NCBI RefSeq assembly: GCF_965638725.1
Contig: NC_134949.1
Span: 130,182,969 to 130,246,968, forward strand
Source: Aptenodytes patagonicus
Taxonomy: Eukaryota; Chordata; Aves; Sphenisciformes; Spheniscidae
Length of the DNA stretch: 64,000 nt
Reading direction: 5' to 3'
This document shows positions 50,171 through 61,850 of this stretch, piece after piece (the stretch's first letter is position 1; each line of letters begins with the position of its first letter). The notes under the pieces are model-generated. The model ran no database searches. It had not been told where the DNA came from and saw nothing but the letters and a program-made list of their open reading frames with translations. Position numbers and translations under genes: made by a program.

Positions 50171-51460
50171 GAGAGCTGCCGAGTGACGCGGGGGGCGGGC
50201 GCGCCGCGGGGCCGAGGACGCCGGGCAGAAACTCTGCCGCTGCCGTGCCGGCGCCCTGCCCGGGCGGCCCCCGCTCCCGGGACCGCCCGCGGAGGCCGCT
50301 TCCCACCGGCGGCCCCGTCCCTTCGCCGGACGGGAGCCCCCGGGCCCCTCCGCCTCCGCGCACTGCGGCGCGGCCGGCGCCCGCCGGGGGAGGGAGCTCC
50401 CGGGGCAAGAGCCGTGGCTGGGCGGGCAGCGGGCCATGGAGGAGGGACCCCACGCCCTCCCCCTCCCGCGCAGCGCCGAGGGCCGCTCTGCCCGTCCCCA
50501 CCTTGTTTATGTGCGGCAGGAACTGGGATTTTCCATCTGCCTGCTCCGCTGGTCGTGACCTCCGAGCAGGGCTCGCAGGCACCAGCCCTCCTGAGCGGGG
50601 TCGGGCCGCAGGGGCAGCGGGAGCTGCCGCCGCCTTGCCGGCGGCGGAGGCTGCTCCTCGCACATGCTGCCGGTGCGAGAAGGGGACGATGGCAACGGCG
50701 GGGGGAAGGGATGCAGCTGGCGGTGGGAGGCCCTGGAGACCTGCCCTTGCCGGGGAACCCTGCCAGTGTTGTCCTGCCTCTGCACGTCCAACTACTTCGG
50801 CACAAGTTTGCTCTTTCCCTGCCCCGGCCCGATCCCTCTTGCCGGGGACAGCATAGGCCCTTAAAGGGGTTTCGGTTAAAGGGGTTACGGCGTGGGGGAT
50901 CCCCAGCTTCCCTGCTCCGGAGGGAGTAGGCGACCCCGCTGCGGCTGTTGGAGCACCGCCGGGAGAAGGGCCCTCAGCTAGGCGCGGGGGGCTGCTCCTG
51001 CTCCGCTGGAGCCCAGAAACACTGGCTCCTCCACGGGAAAGATGCTGCGCGGGCGCCGGTTCCCGTTTGCGGCTGTGTGACCCTCGCCCGAGGGCGGTGG
51101 CGGGGGGGGCGGACACGGACACGGGTCCTGCTTGCCCTGGCAGGGAGGGGGGGCTGCCGGGGGGGGCGGATGCGGGACGATGCGGGCCCGGGCGCGGTGC
51201 GGCCGCGCTCACCGCGCTCCACGAGAGCCACGTCCCCGCCGCCAGCGCCGCGCGGGAGCGCCGAGGAGCCGCGCCAGCCCCGGCGGCGTCCGGGTCTCGG
51301 ATCCGCCCGTCCTCGCCCGCTCCCGGACACGGGCGAGCCGGCGCTGCCCCTCCGCTAGGCTCAGCCCCGGGGGGGCGGGGGGTCCCTGGGGAAGCAGCCG
51401 AGTCGGGCGGGGGGTGCGGCACAGAAACAGCGCTGCGAGGGAGCGATGGCTCTCCTCCTG

Positions 51461-51527
51461 CGGTATAAAGCAGAGGCTGGCTCTGTCTGAGCAGCCAGCA
51501 GTGATAAGAGCTGATTTACAGGTAGGG
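51461..51527 (+). promoter_or_regulatory. TATA-box candidate with nearby splice donor
   Basis: The sequence cggtataaagcagagg has a canonical TATAAAG at 51,464-51,470 in GC-rich surroundings at the right edge of CpG island 2. A good donor match, CAG|GTAGGG, lies at 51,521/51,522. If transcription started about 30 bp after the TATA box, the first exon would be only about 30 bases, so the pair may be a coincidence. No coding sequence is linked to it. Confidence 0.3.
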
Positions 51528-51760
51528 GTAAAACGTGCTCGGAAAACCTCGTGACACTTTCCTCCGGTGGATTCAAATAATATATAAAGACCGTGAGGTG
51601 GCGATCTCCCGGGTAGCTCCTAGGATGCGTGGCGTTGTTGTTAACACATGTTTCAATTTTGGATTGAGACTGTCAATTACCCGCTGAGCTGCGAGTCTTA
51701 GCCTCAGGCGGGCTGGGGAGAGCGGACGGATGTATTTATTAACCTCTCAAGCCTGGCGGA
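51470..51760. other. AT-richer valley with second TATA-like word
   Basis: A short valley between CpG islands. It contains caaataatatataaagaccg, with TATATAAAG at 51,581-51,589, and further right acacatgtttcaattttgg and tcaattacccgctgagc. It may hold a core promoter or enhancer. No exon was recognised. Confidence 0.4.
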
Positions 51761-53570
51761 GCAGCGCTTCCAGCCTCCCGTTTGGGCTTTCTCGCACCTT
51801 CCCCCCATCCCAGCCGGTGCCACCCGGGCTGCTCCGGCGGCTCCCGCCTGTGGCAGCCGTACTTTGCCTCCTCCGGCCCCTGCGGAGGTGGCTTTCAGTC
51901 CTCACGCCAGCAGAGCGCCGCGGTGAGCCCCACAGCTGCGGGGGGAAGGCGGCTCGCCCCGGCCGAGCCGGGAGCGGCTCTCTTGGCCAAAACAGCCCCG
52001 GACGGAGCGGGGAAATGCAGGGGCAGCGTTTCCCCGCTTCCCAAACGCGCTCTCTTCCTCGGTCGGAAAAACAGGCCAGCTCTGCTTGGCATAGCCGGTT
52101 GGGTTTAGTTTTTTTTTCCCCCAAGCGGAAGAGACTCCCGTCTCCCCCGGAGCAGAAGCAAACAGCTCCGAAAGCCCTCTCCAGAGGCAGAAGCGGAAGG
52201 GCTGACAATTAACGTTTCATCTGGTAGCGGAGATCTGCAGGCAGACCGCTCGGGAAGCGCATCGCCCCCCTCCCGCGGCGTGCCCTCGCCGCATCGCACG
52301 GTGGCTGCTAAGCACTCGGCGCCGTTTGCCGAGGGGGGTTCTTTCTGGAGGCGGCCCGCCCGCTGCCCCCGACCCTGCCTCGCACCGCCCCGGGGACGCT
52401 CCGCCAGAGCGGCCCGGGGAGGCCCCCAGCGTCGCGGTTTGCCCTATTTGCGCTTCCGCCGCTTCCCCTCCAGCCACCTGAAAATCAGCCACCCTAGCTC
52501 GCTAAACGCGGCGCCTCTGCCGCTTGCTTTTGCTTTTCCTTTCCCTTTCCCTCGCCGCCCCGAGCTCCCAAACTTCGCTGGCCGGGGCCGTGCCGAGCCC
52601 GGCGCCCCCCGCACGGCCCCGCACGGCGCCGCACGCCTCTCCGTGCTGGGAGCCGCGAGTGCGCCTCTCCGCACCAAGCCTCCGTGACGAGAAAGGCATC
52701 GTAGGCAGCCTATAAATAATTTCCATTATGTTCAGCTGACAGCGCGAGGCGATTAATTTTAATAGCTGTATATTTGCCTGTTTCTCCTAATGCTCTGTAA
52801 TGAGATGAGAAGCCATCCAACCCCAGATGGCTCCAGCCGCCTCGTTATTTATTTATTTTGTGTGTGCGTGCGTGCGTGCGTGTGTGTGTGCAAGAGAGGG
52901 GAGAAAGGGAGGGGGGCAGCGGTTCCTGCGGGGCCGGCAGGCCCCCCCCCGAGCTGCCCACGTCCCCGCCGCCCCCGGTGCCGCCCCCGGTGCTGCCCGC
53001 GGGCCGTGGGAGCCATCATGACGCTGCACATTCGGCCGCCGGGGACCGGCCACTCGTGCGCACCTCCGGGGCCGGGGGAGGCAGGGCCGGGGGCCGCCAC
53101 CGGCTGGGTATTTCGGGGATATTTATTTATTCTCTCCGGTCGCGCAGAGCGTGACTGCGGGAGCGCCGGGGGCCGATCGGCGCGGGAGTAAATGCAGCGG
53201 ATCGATGTCGTTCGGGGTGAGGGGAGGGCGAAGGGGACCACGGATCAAAGCCCATCCTATTAACCTAAATTTCGGCTCTGCGTGGCCTGCAGTCCGGGGG
53301 CCGGCGGGAGGGGAGCGCTTTGTGGGAGCCGGGAAAGCAAACACGCCGCCCGCCGCCGGCACCAGCCAGCGACGTGGTGGTGTGTGTGGCGGTGTGACAA
53401 AGCCTCGCCGCGCTGAGCAAGCTGTCCCTCAGCCCAGGCGGCGGGCGGGGGAAGGGGAGGATGAAGGGAGATTTCGAAATGTTAGGAACGGCGGAGCGAG
53501 TCCCAGATTTGGGGATTGCAAAGGGGTGTGTGCGGGCGGGGGGGGGGGGGTCATTCCCTCGTAGGACGAG
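51760..53570. promoter_or_regulatory. CpG island 3 with an AT-rich notch
   Basis: CpG-dense DNA is interrupted at about 52,690-52,860 by an AT-rich notch (cctataaataatttcc, gcgattaattttaatagctg) that looks like a candidate regulatory element with homeodomain-type TAATTTTAAT words. The notch ends in a (TG/CG)n run (gtgcgtgcgtgcgtgcgtgtgtg) at about 52,859-52,891. No frame shows a domain. A G-run lies at about 53,538-53,550. Confidence 0.6.
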
Positions 53571-53900
53571 GCTGCTTAACCAGGTGGAACAGCACCGAGG
53601 CGAGCACCTGTGTCTTTTTCTAAGAGGCGTGTACTGATAATTACGAGAGTTAATTGCATTGCTTTGAAGGTCATTTGAAGTTACAGGGCTGTGTTTTCTT
53701 TTCAGGCTAGCAGACAATGCCCGTGCGCTGTTTTAAATGTAAATCAGAGGGTATCCGCATAAACCTGTATTGTAGGATCGAGGCGTAATGGATTCACTCC
53801 GGCTGTGCCTGAGCTCGCCACAATACAGCTGAGCCGCCGAGCTGGGAGCGCGCCGGGGTTTCTCTGCGGAAACGCAGTTGCCGAAGAACATGAAAAGCAT
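53571..53900. other. AT-richer valley
   Basis: Between CpG islands. It contains gataattacgagagttaattgcattg and tttgaaggtcatttgaagttac, with several homeodomain-type TAATT cores and an AGGTCA nuclear-receptor half site inside gaaggtcat. It is a candidate conserved regulatory element, judged only from motif content and lack of repeats. Confidence 0.4.
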
Positions 53901-56707
53901 TAAATCGTGACGGGAAGGGGGCGGCAGCGGGGGGGGGAGGATGCGTTTACACTCGGGGGGGGAAGCTCGGGACCGGGGGATGCGTTGCGGCGGCGCAGCC
54001 ACCCGTCGCTAGCAGCCGGGAAGTTTCTCATCCCGAAGAGGCACAGCGCTGGCGTGTCACGCACCGGGGCACCGGCAGGGACGGCCCCGGCATCGCTCCT
54101 CCCGCGGGCGGGGGGGGCACCGGCCCTTGTGCCCCGCCGCCCCCCACCTCGGGCACGGCCGTTCTCAAAGGCTGCTTGCTCCCGGGGGCGAGGGGGCCGG
54201 TCCCCCGCCTGACTCAGGGACGTTGTCCCCGCCGCCCCCACCCCGTCCCCGGGGAGGGGCGAGTCCCGGCCCGGCCCGATCCGGAGGAATGTGGCACAAG
54301 GGGGACCGGCCCGCAGCCCGTCCCCGCTGCCTCTGAGCCTTCATTAATCGCACCGCCCGGGGCCCGGGCGTCCCGCCGAGCTGACCTGCCATGCGATTAG
54401 CCCGACGCCCCGGGGTACGGCTCTCCCCGACGGCGCTGCCAGCCAGCCCGGCCCCCGCTGCCCCCCGCTCCGGCACCTGCAGGCGGTTCCGCCGGAGGCG
54501 AGGACGTGCAGCACCGAGCCCGCAGAGAGCCTTTCTTCCCTCCCCTTTCCCCGCTAATGACAGGGCATCGCTCAGAAGACGGTCGCGCCGCACGGAACAA
54601 ACGCTCATTGATTTCCACCGCCGGGCTGCGGAGGGACGCGGGGCGCCCGGGAAGCGGGCAGCCGCGGGGAGCCGAGCCGTGCCGAGCCGAGCCGCGCTCC
54701 CTGCCCCGCACCGGGGGGGCACGAACAGGGGAGGTACCCGACGGCATCCCAGACAGGAGGGTATGCTCCCCCGGGCACACGGCGCACGTCCCCGGGGCCG
54801 CCTGTGGGGAGGACGCTCCTCTACCAAAGATGTGCCGGTGACTCGGGGTGACCTCCCGGGCGGGAAGCCGGTCCGAGGGGCCGCGGGGCGAGCGGCGGCC
54901 GCGGGAGGAGCGGCCGGGAGAGGGCTGCGGTCTGTCCCTTCCCGCGACGCCGGGCCACCCTCGTGCAGATCGCGCCGTGTCACCTCCCTGATGGCAACCA
55001 CCACCCGCCTCTCCAGAAAAGTCGTCAGCCCGGTACCGCCGTTTCCCCCGTTGTCCACGGCAACCGGCGTATCTGATTGAACCTCGTTGTAGGCAGTGAC
55101 ACCCGCGTAATGGATCATCCTGTCAGTGCTTTTTTATCACAGGCATTTATTTTGGTCACGGCTGGTGATAACTTTGGTGTTTATCCCTTGTGTCGTTACG
55201 GGCCCGGCCGCGATCTCCCTTCCGCCCCCCGTCCCCGGCGGGCGAGCGGGGGGACGGGCCGCTGCGGGGCGGCGGGGATCGCGGCTCCCTCTCCGCCCCC
55301 CCCACCCCGACCGCCCGGGCGCCGCTGCGAGGGGCGCCCCCGACCCCCCCCCCCCCCCCCCGCTCCGCCCCGGGCTCCCGCGGCCCCGGTTGGGGACGGA
55401 TCGATCTGTTTGGTTTGGTTCAGCGCCCTCCCCCGCTCGCTCCGGCCTCCCCGGGGCCGGGTTATCTTGGGTCATGCGGAGCTGGCGCGGAGCGCCGGGT
55501 GCGGTAAGAGGCTCCGGCGGAGCCCTCGTGCAGGAGGGAGCCAGGGGAAGAAAGTGCCGTCCGCAGCTCTCCATCAATCCAGACACTTCAAAAGTAAATA
55601 AAACAGGGCAGGGAAGGGCCTCCAGGGAGGGGAGAGAAGAGGCCTCTGACAGGCGATTGTCCAGGGCGGAGCCAGGGCTATTTCCAGCCCGGGAATAACA
55701 ACACTTGGGCTGCGGTGGCTCCGACCCGCGTGTCCAGGAAAGACCGGATCGGGGTGTTTGTTTTGCTTTTAATTATTATTTTGACGGCGGGCTGGCGCAG
55801 CGCAGGCAAACAATGACCCCAAGCCGTCCGAGAGGGGCACCGGGGGGGGGGGCAGCGCCGCCCCAGCCGGGGGGGAAAGAGCCCAGCGAGGGGGCGGGCG
55901 CGGGACCAGGTTTGCTGCCCCCGCCGGAGGTCAGGGCCGGGGCCGCGGGGCCGGGAAGAGCCCGCTGGGGCTGCAGGCGGCGGGCCGGGCCGGGCCGGGG
56001 GCGGCCGGGAGGCGGCCCCGCAGCCCCGCGGGGAGGCAGCGGGAGGCGGCGCGGCGGGCAGGGAGGGCTGGTGGGAAACCGGGCCGGGGCCCCCGGCGCG
56101 CTGGCGGGCGGGGGTGGGGGGGAAGGCCGCCGCGCTTATCTGGGTCACTGGGGTTAGAGGGAGCAGCTGATAGGAACAGAGGAGCTGAGCTCCCGCTGCT
56201 GCAGAGATAGAGCCGCGATACGGGCCAGGCAGGCACCGAGCTGGAGGAAGGGCGGGCGGGCGGGAGGGAGGGAAAGAAGGAGGAGGAGGCGGCGGCTCGT
56301 TCCGGCTCCCGAGCCGAGCCCAGGTGCGCTGTGGTTTCCCTGCGCTCAGCGCTGTGCTCGGCAGCCCCCCTCCCCTCGCTCCCCATCCCCCGTCCTCCCC
56401 CCCCCCGTCCCCCTCCAACGTTTAACCCTTTCCCACCTCCGCGGGGCTGGAGGCTGAGGCGTGCGCTGGCCCGGCCGCGTCCCCTGCGGTTCCCCACTCC
56501 CTCCGTGGCAGAGACTGATCGCGGTAGGGGAAAGGGGGGGGGGGGGGGGAGGCTGGCCTTGTGGTGCCGAGCACCGCCCTCGGGCAGCTCCCGGGACCCG
56601 GCTTTGTACACACACACGCACACACCCAGCTGCGCCGAGCCGAGCCAGCCCCGGGGCCAGTCCCCCGCCTGCTTGCCGCCGCCGCCGCCGCCGCTGCTGG
56701 CGCGGCC
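53901..56707. promoter_or_regulatory. CpG island 4, left of the assembly gap
   Basis: GC-rich, CpG-dense DNA with a small valley at about 55,060-55,195 (gcgtaatggatcatcctg, cacaggcatttattttgg, ggtgataactttgg). The island has a C-run at 55,344-55,361 and a (GCC)n stretch that runs into the gap. The segment 56,130-56,330 (ggtcactggggttagaggg to gaggaggcggcggctcg) has the look of a 5' untranslated region or core promoter, but no TATA box or exon boundary can be fixed. Open frames are compositional artefacts. Confidence 0.6.
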
Positions 56708-56807
56708 NNNNNNNNNNNNNNNNNNNNNNNNNNNNNNNNNNNNNNNNNNNNNNNNNNNNNNNNNNNNNNNNNNNNNNNNNNNNNNNNNNNNNNNNNNNNN
56801 NNNNNNN
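56708..56807. other. assembly gap (100 N)
   Basis: Exactly 100 N, the conventional placeholder for a gap of unknown length. It is flanked on the left by gccgccgccgccgccgctgctgg and on the right by a T/C-rich tract. Sequence in the gap is probably GC-rich and may include an exon. Any open frame crossing it is meaningless. Confidence 0.99.
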
Positions 56808-56868
56808 TCTTTCTTTTTTCTTCTTTTTTCTTTCTTTTTTCTTTTTTCTTTTTTTTTTTTCTTTTTTG
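56808..56868. repeat. T-rich polypyrimidine tract beside the gap
   Basis: Runs of tctttctttttt continue for about 60 bases with no purine until ttttttgttgaaactcag. It is a simple repeat and, with the (GCC)n on the other side, probably the reason the assembly broke here. Confidence 0.95.
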
Positions 56869-57430
56869 TTGAAACTCAGCTGCTTCCTTGCAGGGCTCCG
56901 AAGATTTAACCCTTTGCCCGCGGAGGCTTGAGGTGGGTGAGCACAAAAGCAGATCGTGAAAGCCTTGGAGTGGAAAAAAAAAACAAACCAATACGCGCCC
57001 AGCGAGAAGTCAGTAAAACGCACCGTTACACACACAGCGACGTGGTTTGGCTTTAGGGAAGACGAGGGGGAAAAAAAGCGAGGGAGAGACGTAGCCTCTC
57101 TCTCCACCGCCCCCCGGCTCTGCCAGCCCCTCGCCTGGTGCCTGCAGTTGCACTCTGAGTAAATAGTTCCCACACATGGTCCACATTTTGCACAGCAGCA
57201 GCGTGTTTCCTCTCGGTCTCTCGTTGCTGCTCTCCGAGCAAAGGAAAAAAAAAAAGAGAGAGAGGTTTAGAGGAAGTTAAAAATCAGGCGAGCTGAGAAA
57301 AGACTCTGTGTTACACACATCCTGAATGAAAGCGAAAGCCCAGCATTTCGGCCCTCTGAGCGCCAAGATCTCACCTCCTTAGTAATGTCACTAACATACA
57401 CGTTGGACATATCACGGTAATTACTTACAC
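56869..57430. other. AT-richer stretch right of the gap
   Basis: Near-balanced composition with atttaaccctttgcccgcg, tgcactctgagtaaatag, ttcccacacatggtcc and, at the right end, a palindromic homeodomain-type site gtaattac (57,417-57,424). On the minus strand a frame reading SNYRDMSNVYVSDITKE ends at a good splice-donor match (AAGGAG|GTGAGA, near 57,374). I do not recognise this peptide, so it is treated as a low-confidence exon candidate in the findings. Confidence 0.45.
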
Positions 57431-58110
57431 CCGGCGAGACGGGCTCTCGGGCGCTCACAATAGCCGGGCTGGCTGCGGACCCCGCCGGGGGGAGGCCGGC
57501 CGGCTGCCCGCTTGCCGCCTGCTCGCCGCCGGCGCGGCGGGCCGGGCTGCAGCTGCCCGGGGAGACCGCCCCGGGGAGACCGCCCCGGGGAAACCGGGCT
57601 CCTTCCCCGCCGCCGGGGGATTCCTCGTCCCTGGAGACGAGGGTGCCCGGCAGCCAAGCCGTGTTTACAGAAACGGCGATGTCCTAACCCGCCCCGCATT
57701 TGCTTCCCCAGGGCACCGAGCGTCCCCGGAGGGGCGGTGGGACGGCGGGAGAGGCGATGCTGGTGTGCCGGACGGGCCCTCCGGAGGGTCGCGTCCGTCC
57801 CCTGCGCCCGGGACCCCCCCGGGCCCGCGAAACGCTGCCCGCCCCGCGCCTGGGGAACTGGAAGCCAGGGTGCCGGAGCGGTGTGCTCCGCTGGGAAACC
57901 ATTATCCGGCGTCCTCCTTTTCTTCTCCGTCCAGGCCCCGGCTCCGTCCCCGCCCGCCCCTGAGCCGGGATCAGCCAGATGATCCTCCGGCCGTCGGCTG
58001 AGTGGCAGCCGCTTCGTGGGTAGCATTAGGGCTCGGCCACTCCGCGCTCCCGTGACCCCGCCGCGTCTCTCTCCCTCCATCGCGGCCCCTCCGGAGCCCG
58101 GTGCCCCATC
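57431..58110. promoter_or_regulatory. CpG island 5
   Basis: A CpG-dense block of about 0.7 kb. A short tandem of ggggagaccgccccg words repeats about three times at 57,558-57,597. Frames up to 259 codons are without domains. Confidence 0.6.
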
Positions 58111-58540
58111 AGCTCTCACTGAGTGATATTTAAAAGAAGGGTTGCATTCTCCCCAATAGAAGCCCACTCGTTTCCTTGTTGCCAGGAACAAAGCGTACAT
58201 TCAGAGGGGTGGCTGTTGACGGCTCCCTCTGTATAGCACTGGAAAGCGGGTGGCCTTTGGTTACTGGCAAGGAAAATTCTAATCAGGGTGCTTGTAAGCG
58301 GGGCTTTATAGAAGCTTAGTTACAAAAGGCTTACACCAGAGTAATGCAATAACTATAATAACAGCCAGGGAGCCCTAAAGAGGGTGGAATGTGCTTGTGT
58401 CTGGATGATTTTCCCCGCTAGCACAGAGAGGGACTGTTTACCGCGAGTGCCATTAAGTATCGCTGGAAACTCACCAACCGCAGACTTATTTCAATATACT
58501 TTATTGTTGTATCTGCTCTAAAAGCAGCTTGCTTCGGACG
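58111..58540. other. AT-richer valley, candidate regulatory element
   Basis: A repeat-free, balanced-composition segment with gagtgatatttaaaag, ttggttactggcaagg, ggctttatagaagc and gtaatgcaataactataataac. It lies between two CpG islands. The uniform complexity suggests a conserved noncoding element, but conservation cannot be seen from one sequence. A CCAAT-like ccccaatag is at about 58,152. Confidence 0.4.
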
Positions 58541-61090
58541 ACTTTTAGATCGTCCTAGAGAAGAAGGGGAGAGAGGCCGCCCTCGGGTGTCGGAGCAGGC
58601 TCGGAGCGGGGGGGCAGTGCCAAGGGTGAGGGAGCTGCGAGCCGGGGCCCGGCCGGGGCGGGCTGACCGGAGCGTGTCCCGGCGGGCAACGCCGCCGCCG
58701 AACAAAGCGGCGAGGCGGAACGGCCCCCCGCGCCACAAAGCCGTCGGGCTCCCGCCCCCCGGGGGTGGGCAGCGACGTCGCCTCCGCCGCCCTCCTCGGC
58801 TGACGCGGCCGATAAGGGCGAGGGGGCCCCGGGGCGGACACCCCGGGGGGGGGCCGGGGGGGCGAGCATCGCCCTCCCGCCGCTCCGGCCGGCGGCCCGG
58901 GACGCCGCGGGCAGCGGTGACCCCGCTGTTCCGGCTCAGCCCGGCTCCGGCTCGGCGCGGCTAATGGGATCAGCCGCTGCCCTCCGCCACCGCCGCCGCG
59001 TGTTGATTTTTCCAGCCCGCCGCCGCCGCCTCTCCGCCCGGCCCCGCTGCCCGCCGTCCCCCAGCCAGACCCAGCTACCGCTTGGCCGCCGGCGAGGGGC
59101 CGAGGCTCCGGAGGGCAGGAAATGGTTTGGCCGGGGAGCCAGGGCGGTCACCCCCGCCTCGCCGCGATCCCGGGGTACGGCGACGGCCGGCGCGGGAGCG
59201 GGCTGCGCCGGGAGACGCCCCGGGGAGACCGCGCCGGCCCCGGGCGGGACGCGTGAGGCGGGCACCGCTCCACCCCCCCCCCCATCGCCCCCCTCCCCGG
59301 CACCCCCGAGCAGACTTCGCAGCGTTTTATTTTAACGGAACAACGGAGCGCGGCGAGCAAACTGCTGCTCCGCGCAGGGCAAGAAAAATGGGTTTTTAAT
59401 AGGCGAGGTCGGCGTGCTTGGCAGCCGGCCACCGCGGCCGGGGAAATAAACAAACAGAGGAGCTGCGACTTCAGGTCGGAGCAGAAGTTGCGCTCCCGGC
59501 GAGAGGAGCCCGCGGCACGGTCCGCGGGACGAGCATGCAGCCGCGCAGGCAGACGCCGCGGCGAGTATCTTCGGACCCCCCCCCCCCCCCGGCCCCCCAC
59601 TTCGCCCCGCTCCGCGGCTCCGGGGGCGGTGCGCCGGCTCCCCGCGGCCCAGGGACAGGAGCGGGCTGGGCGGCGGGGCCGGGGGGAGGCTGCCGCCCTG
59701 CTCTGCCGGGCGCGGTGCCGCCGGGCTGGCAGCGGGCGGAGGGCAGCTGGCCGCCCTTCTTTATCGCGCTCCGGCGCTGCCGCACGCCTAACCGCTGCCG
59801 TGCCGCACGGCCGGCCCCGAGGAGGCAGGCAGGGAGGGACAGCGGAGCCGCCCGATCGCGAAGAGGCGGGACGGTGGCCGCCGGGGGGGTTTCCAGCGCT
59901 GCCCGCGGGGCTCCCGCTCCGCCGCCGAGTCGGCAGGGCTCGGCGGTGCCGGCCCCGCTGGCCGCACCGCGGGGGCGCCGCGCTCCCGCTCTCGCCGCGC
60001 GTTCCGGGCTCGGTGCCGAGCACTCCCGGCTGCCGCGCATCAGCCTCCCCGCCGCCTCCCGCCGCCGCCTCGCTCGCTCCCGGCTCTGCAGGCGGCAGGG
60101 CAGCGCGGATCCCGCGGTCTCCCCCGTGGCACTGGCCGCCGCCTGGCCGCCTTGCGTCTTGCTGCCGCTCATGGAGGGGCCTGTGGGGGGGGTGTCCGTT
60201 CCTCCGGTCGCCAGTCCCGCAGGTCCCTTCCCAAGCCTCTTTGCAGCGCCGTCCGCTGCAGGCCCACGCGGGGCGAGAGGCGGCCCCCACCTGAGCAGGG
60301 GCTGTTGTGCAGCCCCTCTGCCCGGGGAGGGCTCGGCGGGCGCAGCCGTCTCTTTAGCATCCCCCGCCAAACCGGGCCGGAGAAGCCCCGCCGCCCCCCG
60401 GGGGGAGGGAGGGACTGCGCCGGCGTGCCCTCAGGAGAGGAGGGCGAAGGCAGCCGGGTCAGGAGAGCGAAGTCCAAGCCTGGGGCAGCTGGACGAGAGC
60501 TCGGGGAGAGGCCGGCAACCCCCGCCCCGGCGGTCACAGCCCTTTCCCAGCGCGGTGGGGGCAGGGGAGCACCTTTCGCCGCTGCCCTCGGCTCCCACCG
60601 GAGCGCGGCCCCAGGCCCCAGTACGCCGGGAGGAGGCAAGGGGGTGAGCCGCGCACGCCAAGTTCCCACGGGCCCGCGGCCTGGGCTCCCAGCGCTGCTC
60701 CATCGTCACCATCATCTCCCGTCCACACCGCGGCAAGAGGGCAGAGCCCCTCCGGTCCCGTCCCCCCCCCCGCCGCTCCCCCCAGCGCAGGGCTCGCAGC
60801 TGGGCGCGGAGGCAACGAGGGCTGCGACGGGGACGGGCGCCGGGCAGGGCGGCGGCGGCGGCTGTCAGCGGCGCTCCCGCTCCTCGCCGCCCGGGCAGCT
60901 GCCAGCTTTTTGGCAGATCGCTCTGCAGACGTCTCCCAAGGACTCCTGCAAGGGCTGAGAAGGGTCACGGGGAATAGCTGAATAGTGCGAGAGGCCGGGC
61001 TAACGGAGGGCAGCTCAGCCGAGCCAGGGAGAGCGGGGGCCGGCCAGGGTGGAGGAAAGGGAGAGGTGCAAAGAGCGGGGGGGGGGGGAG
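58541..61090. promoter_or_regulatory. CpG island 6
   Basis: About 2.5 kb of CpG-dense DNA, with a C-run at 59,576-59,590 and G-run near 61,078-61,089. Frames of up to 409 codons (plus) and 380 (minus) overlap and carry no domain. A small AT-richer notch at 59,320-59,400 (cgttttattttaacgg, gggtttttaatagg) could hold a core element. Confidence 0.6.
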
Positions 61091-61199
61091 GGGGGAGCAG
61101 GCAAAGCCACCAGCCTGCAAAATGCTGAGTTTGCAGCATGCCGAGGAGCTGGGGCGCGCTGCAGTCCCGAGAGCCAGGGAAGGGGCGATGGAAAAGCAG

Positions 61200-61850
61200 C
61201 CTGAATGGGGCAACGACTGTCTCTTACAGACCTGGTGTGACCTATGGCTTAAAAAATCTGGCTTCCCTTTCTAGTGCCAGGGTGTACCTGCAGGGTAGTC
61301 TCAGCCTTTCTGTCTCCCGTCCCATTATTCCAGTACAGTCTAATCCTTGTGTTGTGACCTACAGCAGCGCTCTGATTTATTTTTAATGCGTTCCGATTCC
61401 TGTTCCGTTGTCAAGAGATGCATTGAGATTCATTTTCCATCCCCTGCTTTTCAGACTTCTGTTCTGCTGGAGGGACCCGCCAATAGAGTTTAATTCGATT
61501 TGATGTGATTTAATGAACACCTTTATCTTTTGTTTTTAGCGGGAGGATAGAGAATACAACCGCATTCAACTTTTGCTAAATCAGACACGTTTCCCACCGA
61601 AATTCTATCTGGTGACACACACTCACTGTAACATTTCATTAACAACCCCCTTGATATATTGATTTTTAATATTTGTATTAAATGTTGTGTAAAATTGAAC
61701 TCAGGCGTTAGAAGAGATTGTGCAAGTCACAAGACATGACTCCTACTTAATTGTTATTTTTTTCGGTCCTGGAACAACAGTTGGAAAGAGGCCAGCAGGA
61801 GGGGGAAAAGAAAATTAAAAATAAATTCTCCACGGGGGGGAATAAAGGGC
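61200..61850. other. AT-rich valley, candidate conserved element
   Basis: The longest AT-rich stretch within the CpG cluster. It has atttatttttaatgcg, gtttaattcgatttgatg, atttaatgaacacc, catttcattaacaacc and gatttttaatatttgtatt. Homeodomain-type ATTA/TAAT cores are dense, and simple repeats are absent. No frame is convincing. A small hairpin (atgctg / cagcat) lies just to its left at about 61,122-61,139. Enhancer function is inference. Confidence 0.4.

Larger units (their letters stand above)
47741..51460. promoter_or_regulatory. CpG island 2 (largest uninterrupted block)
   Basis: This is about 3.7 kb of very GC-rich, CpG-dense DNA. Frames of several hundred codons are open on both strands at once, including 738 and 635 codons on the minus strand and 424 on the plus strand. 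They overlap each other in different phases, are dominated by Pro, Ala, Arg and Gly, and show no domain, so I read them as artefacts of composition. Internal features are a 20-bp duplication at 48,528-48,568, an 18-bp tandem (gcgggggtgtccccgggg) at 49,270-49,305, a G-run at 49,226-49,241 and a TG/CG-rich tract at 49,640-50,170. Confidence 0.7.

Noticed and set aside
48898..51422. Minus-strand open frames of 635 and 738 codons, plus a 424-codon plus-strand frame
   Set aside because: They overlap each other in different phases and on both strands in CpG-island DNA where stop codons are rare. Composition is Pro/Ala/Arg/Gly with no domain.
56331..57173. Frames spanning the N gap
   Set aside because: The gap length is arbitrary, so any reading frame across it is meaningless. 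The flanking Phe- or Lys-rich parts come from the T-rich tract.
59148..60958. Open frames of 268-409 codons on both strands
   Set aside because: Same reason: mutually overlapping frames in GC-rich DNA without any recognisable motif.
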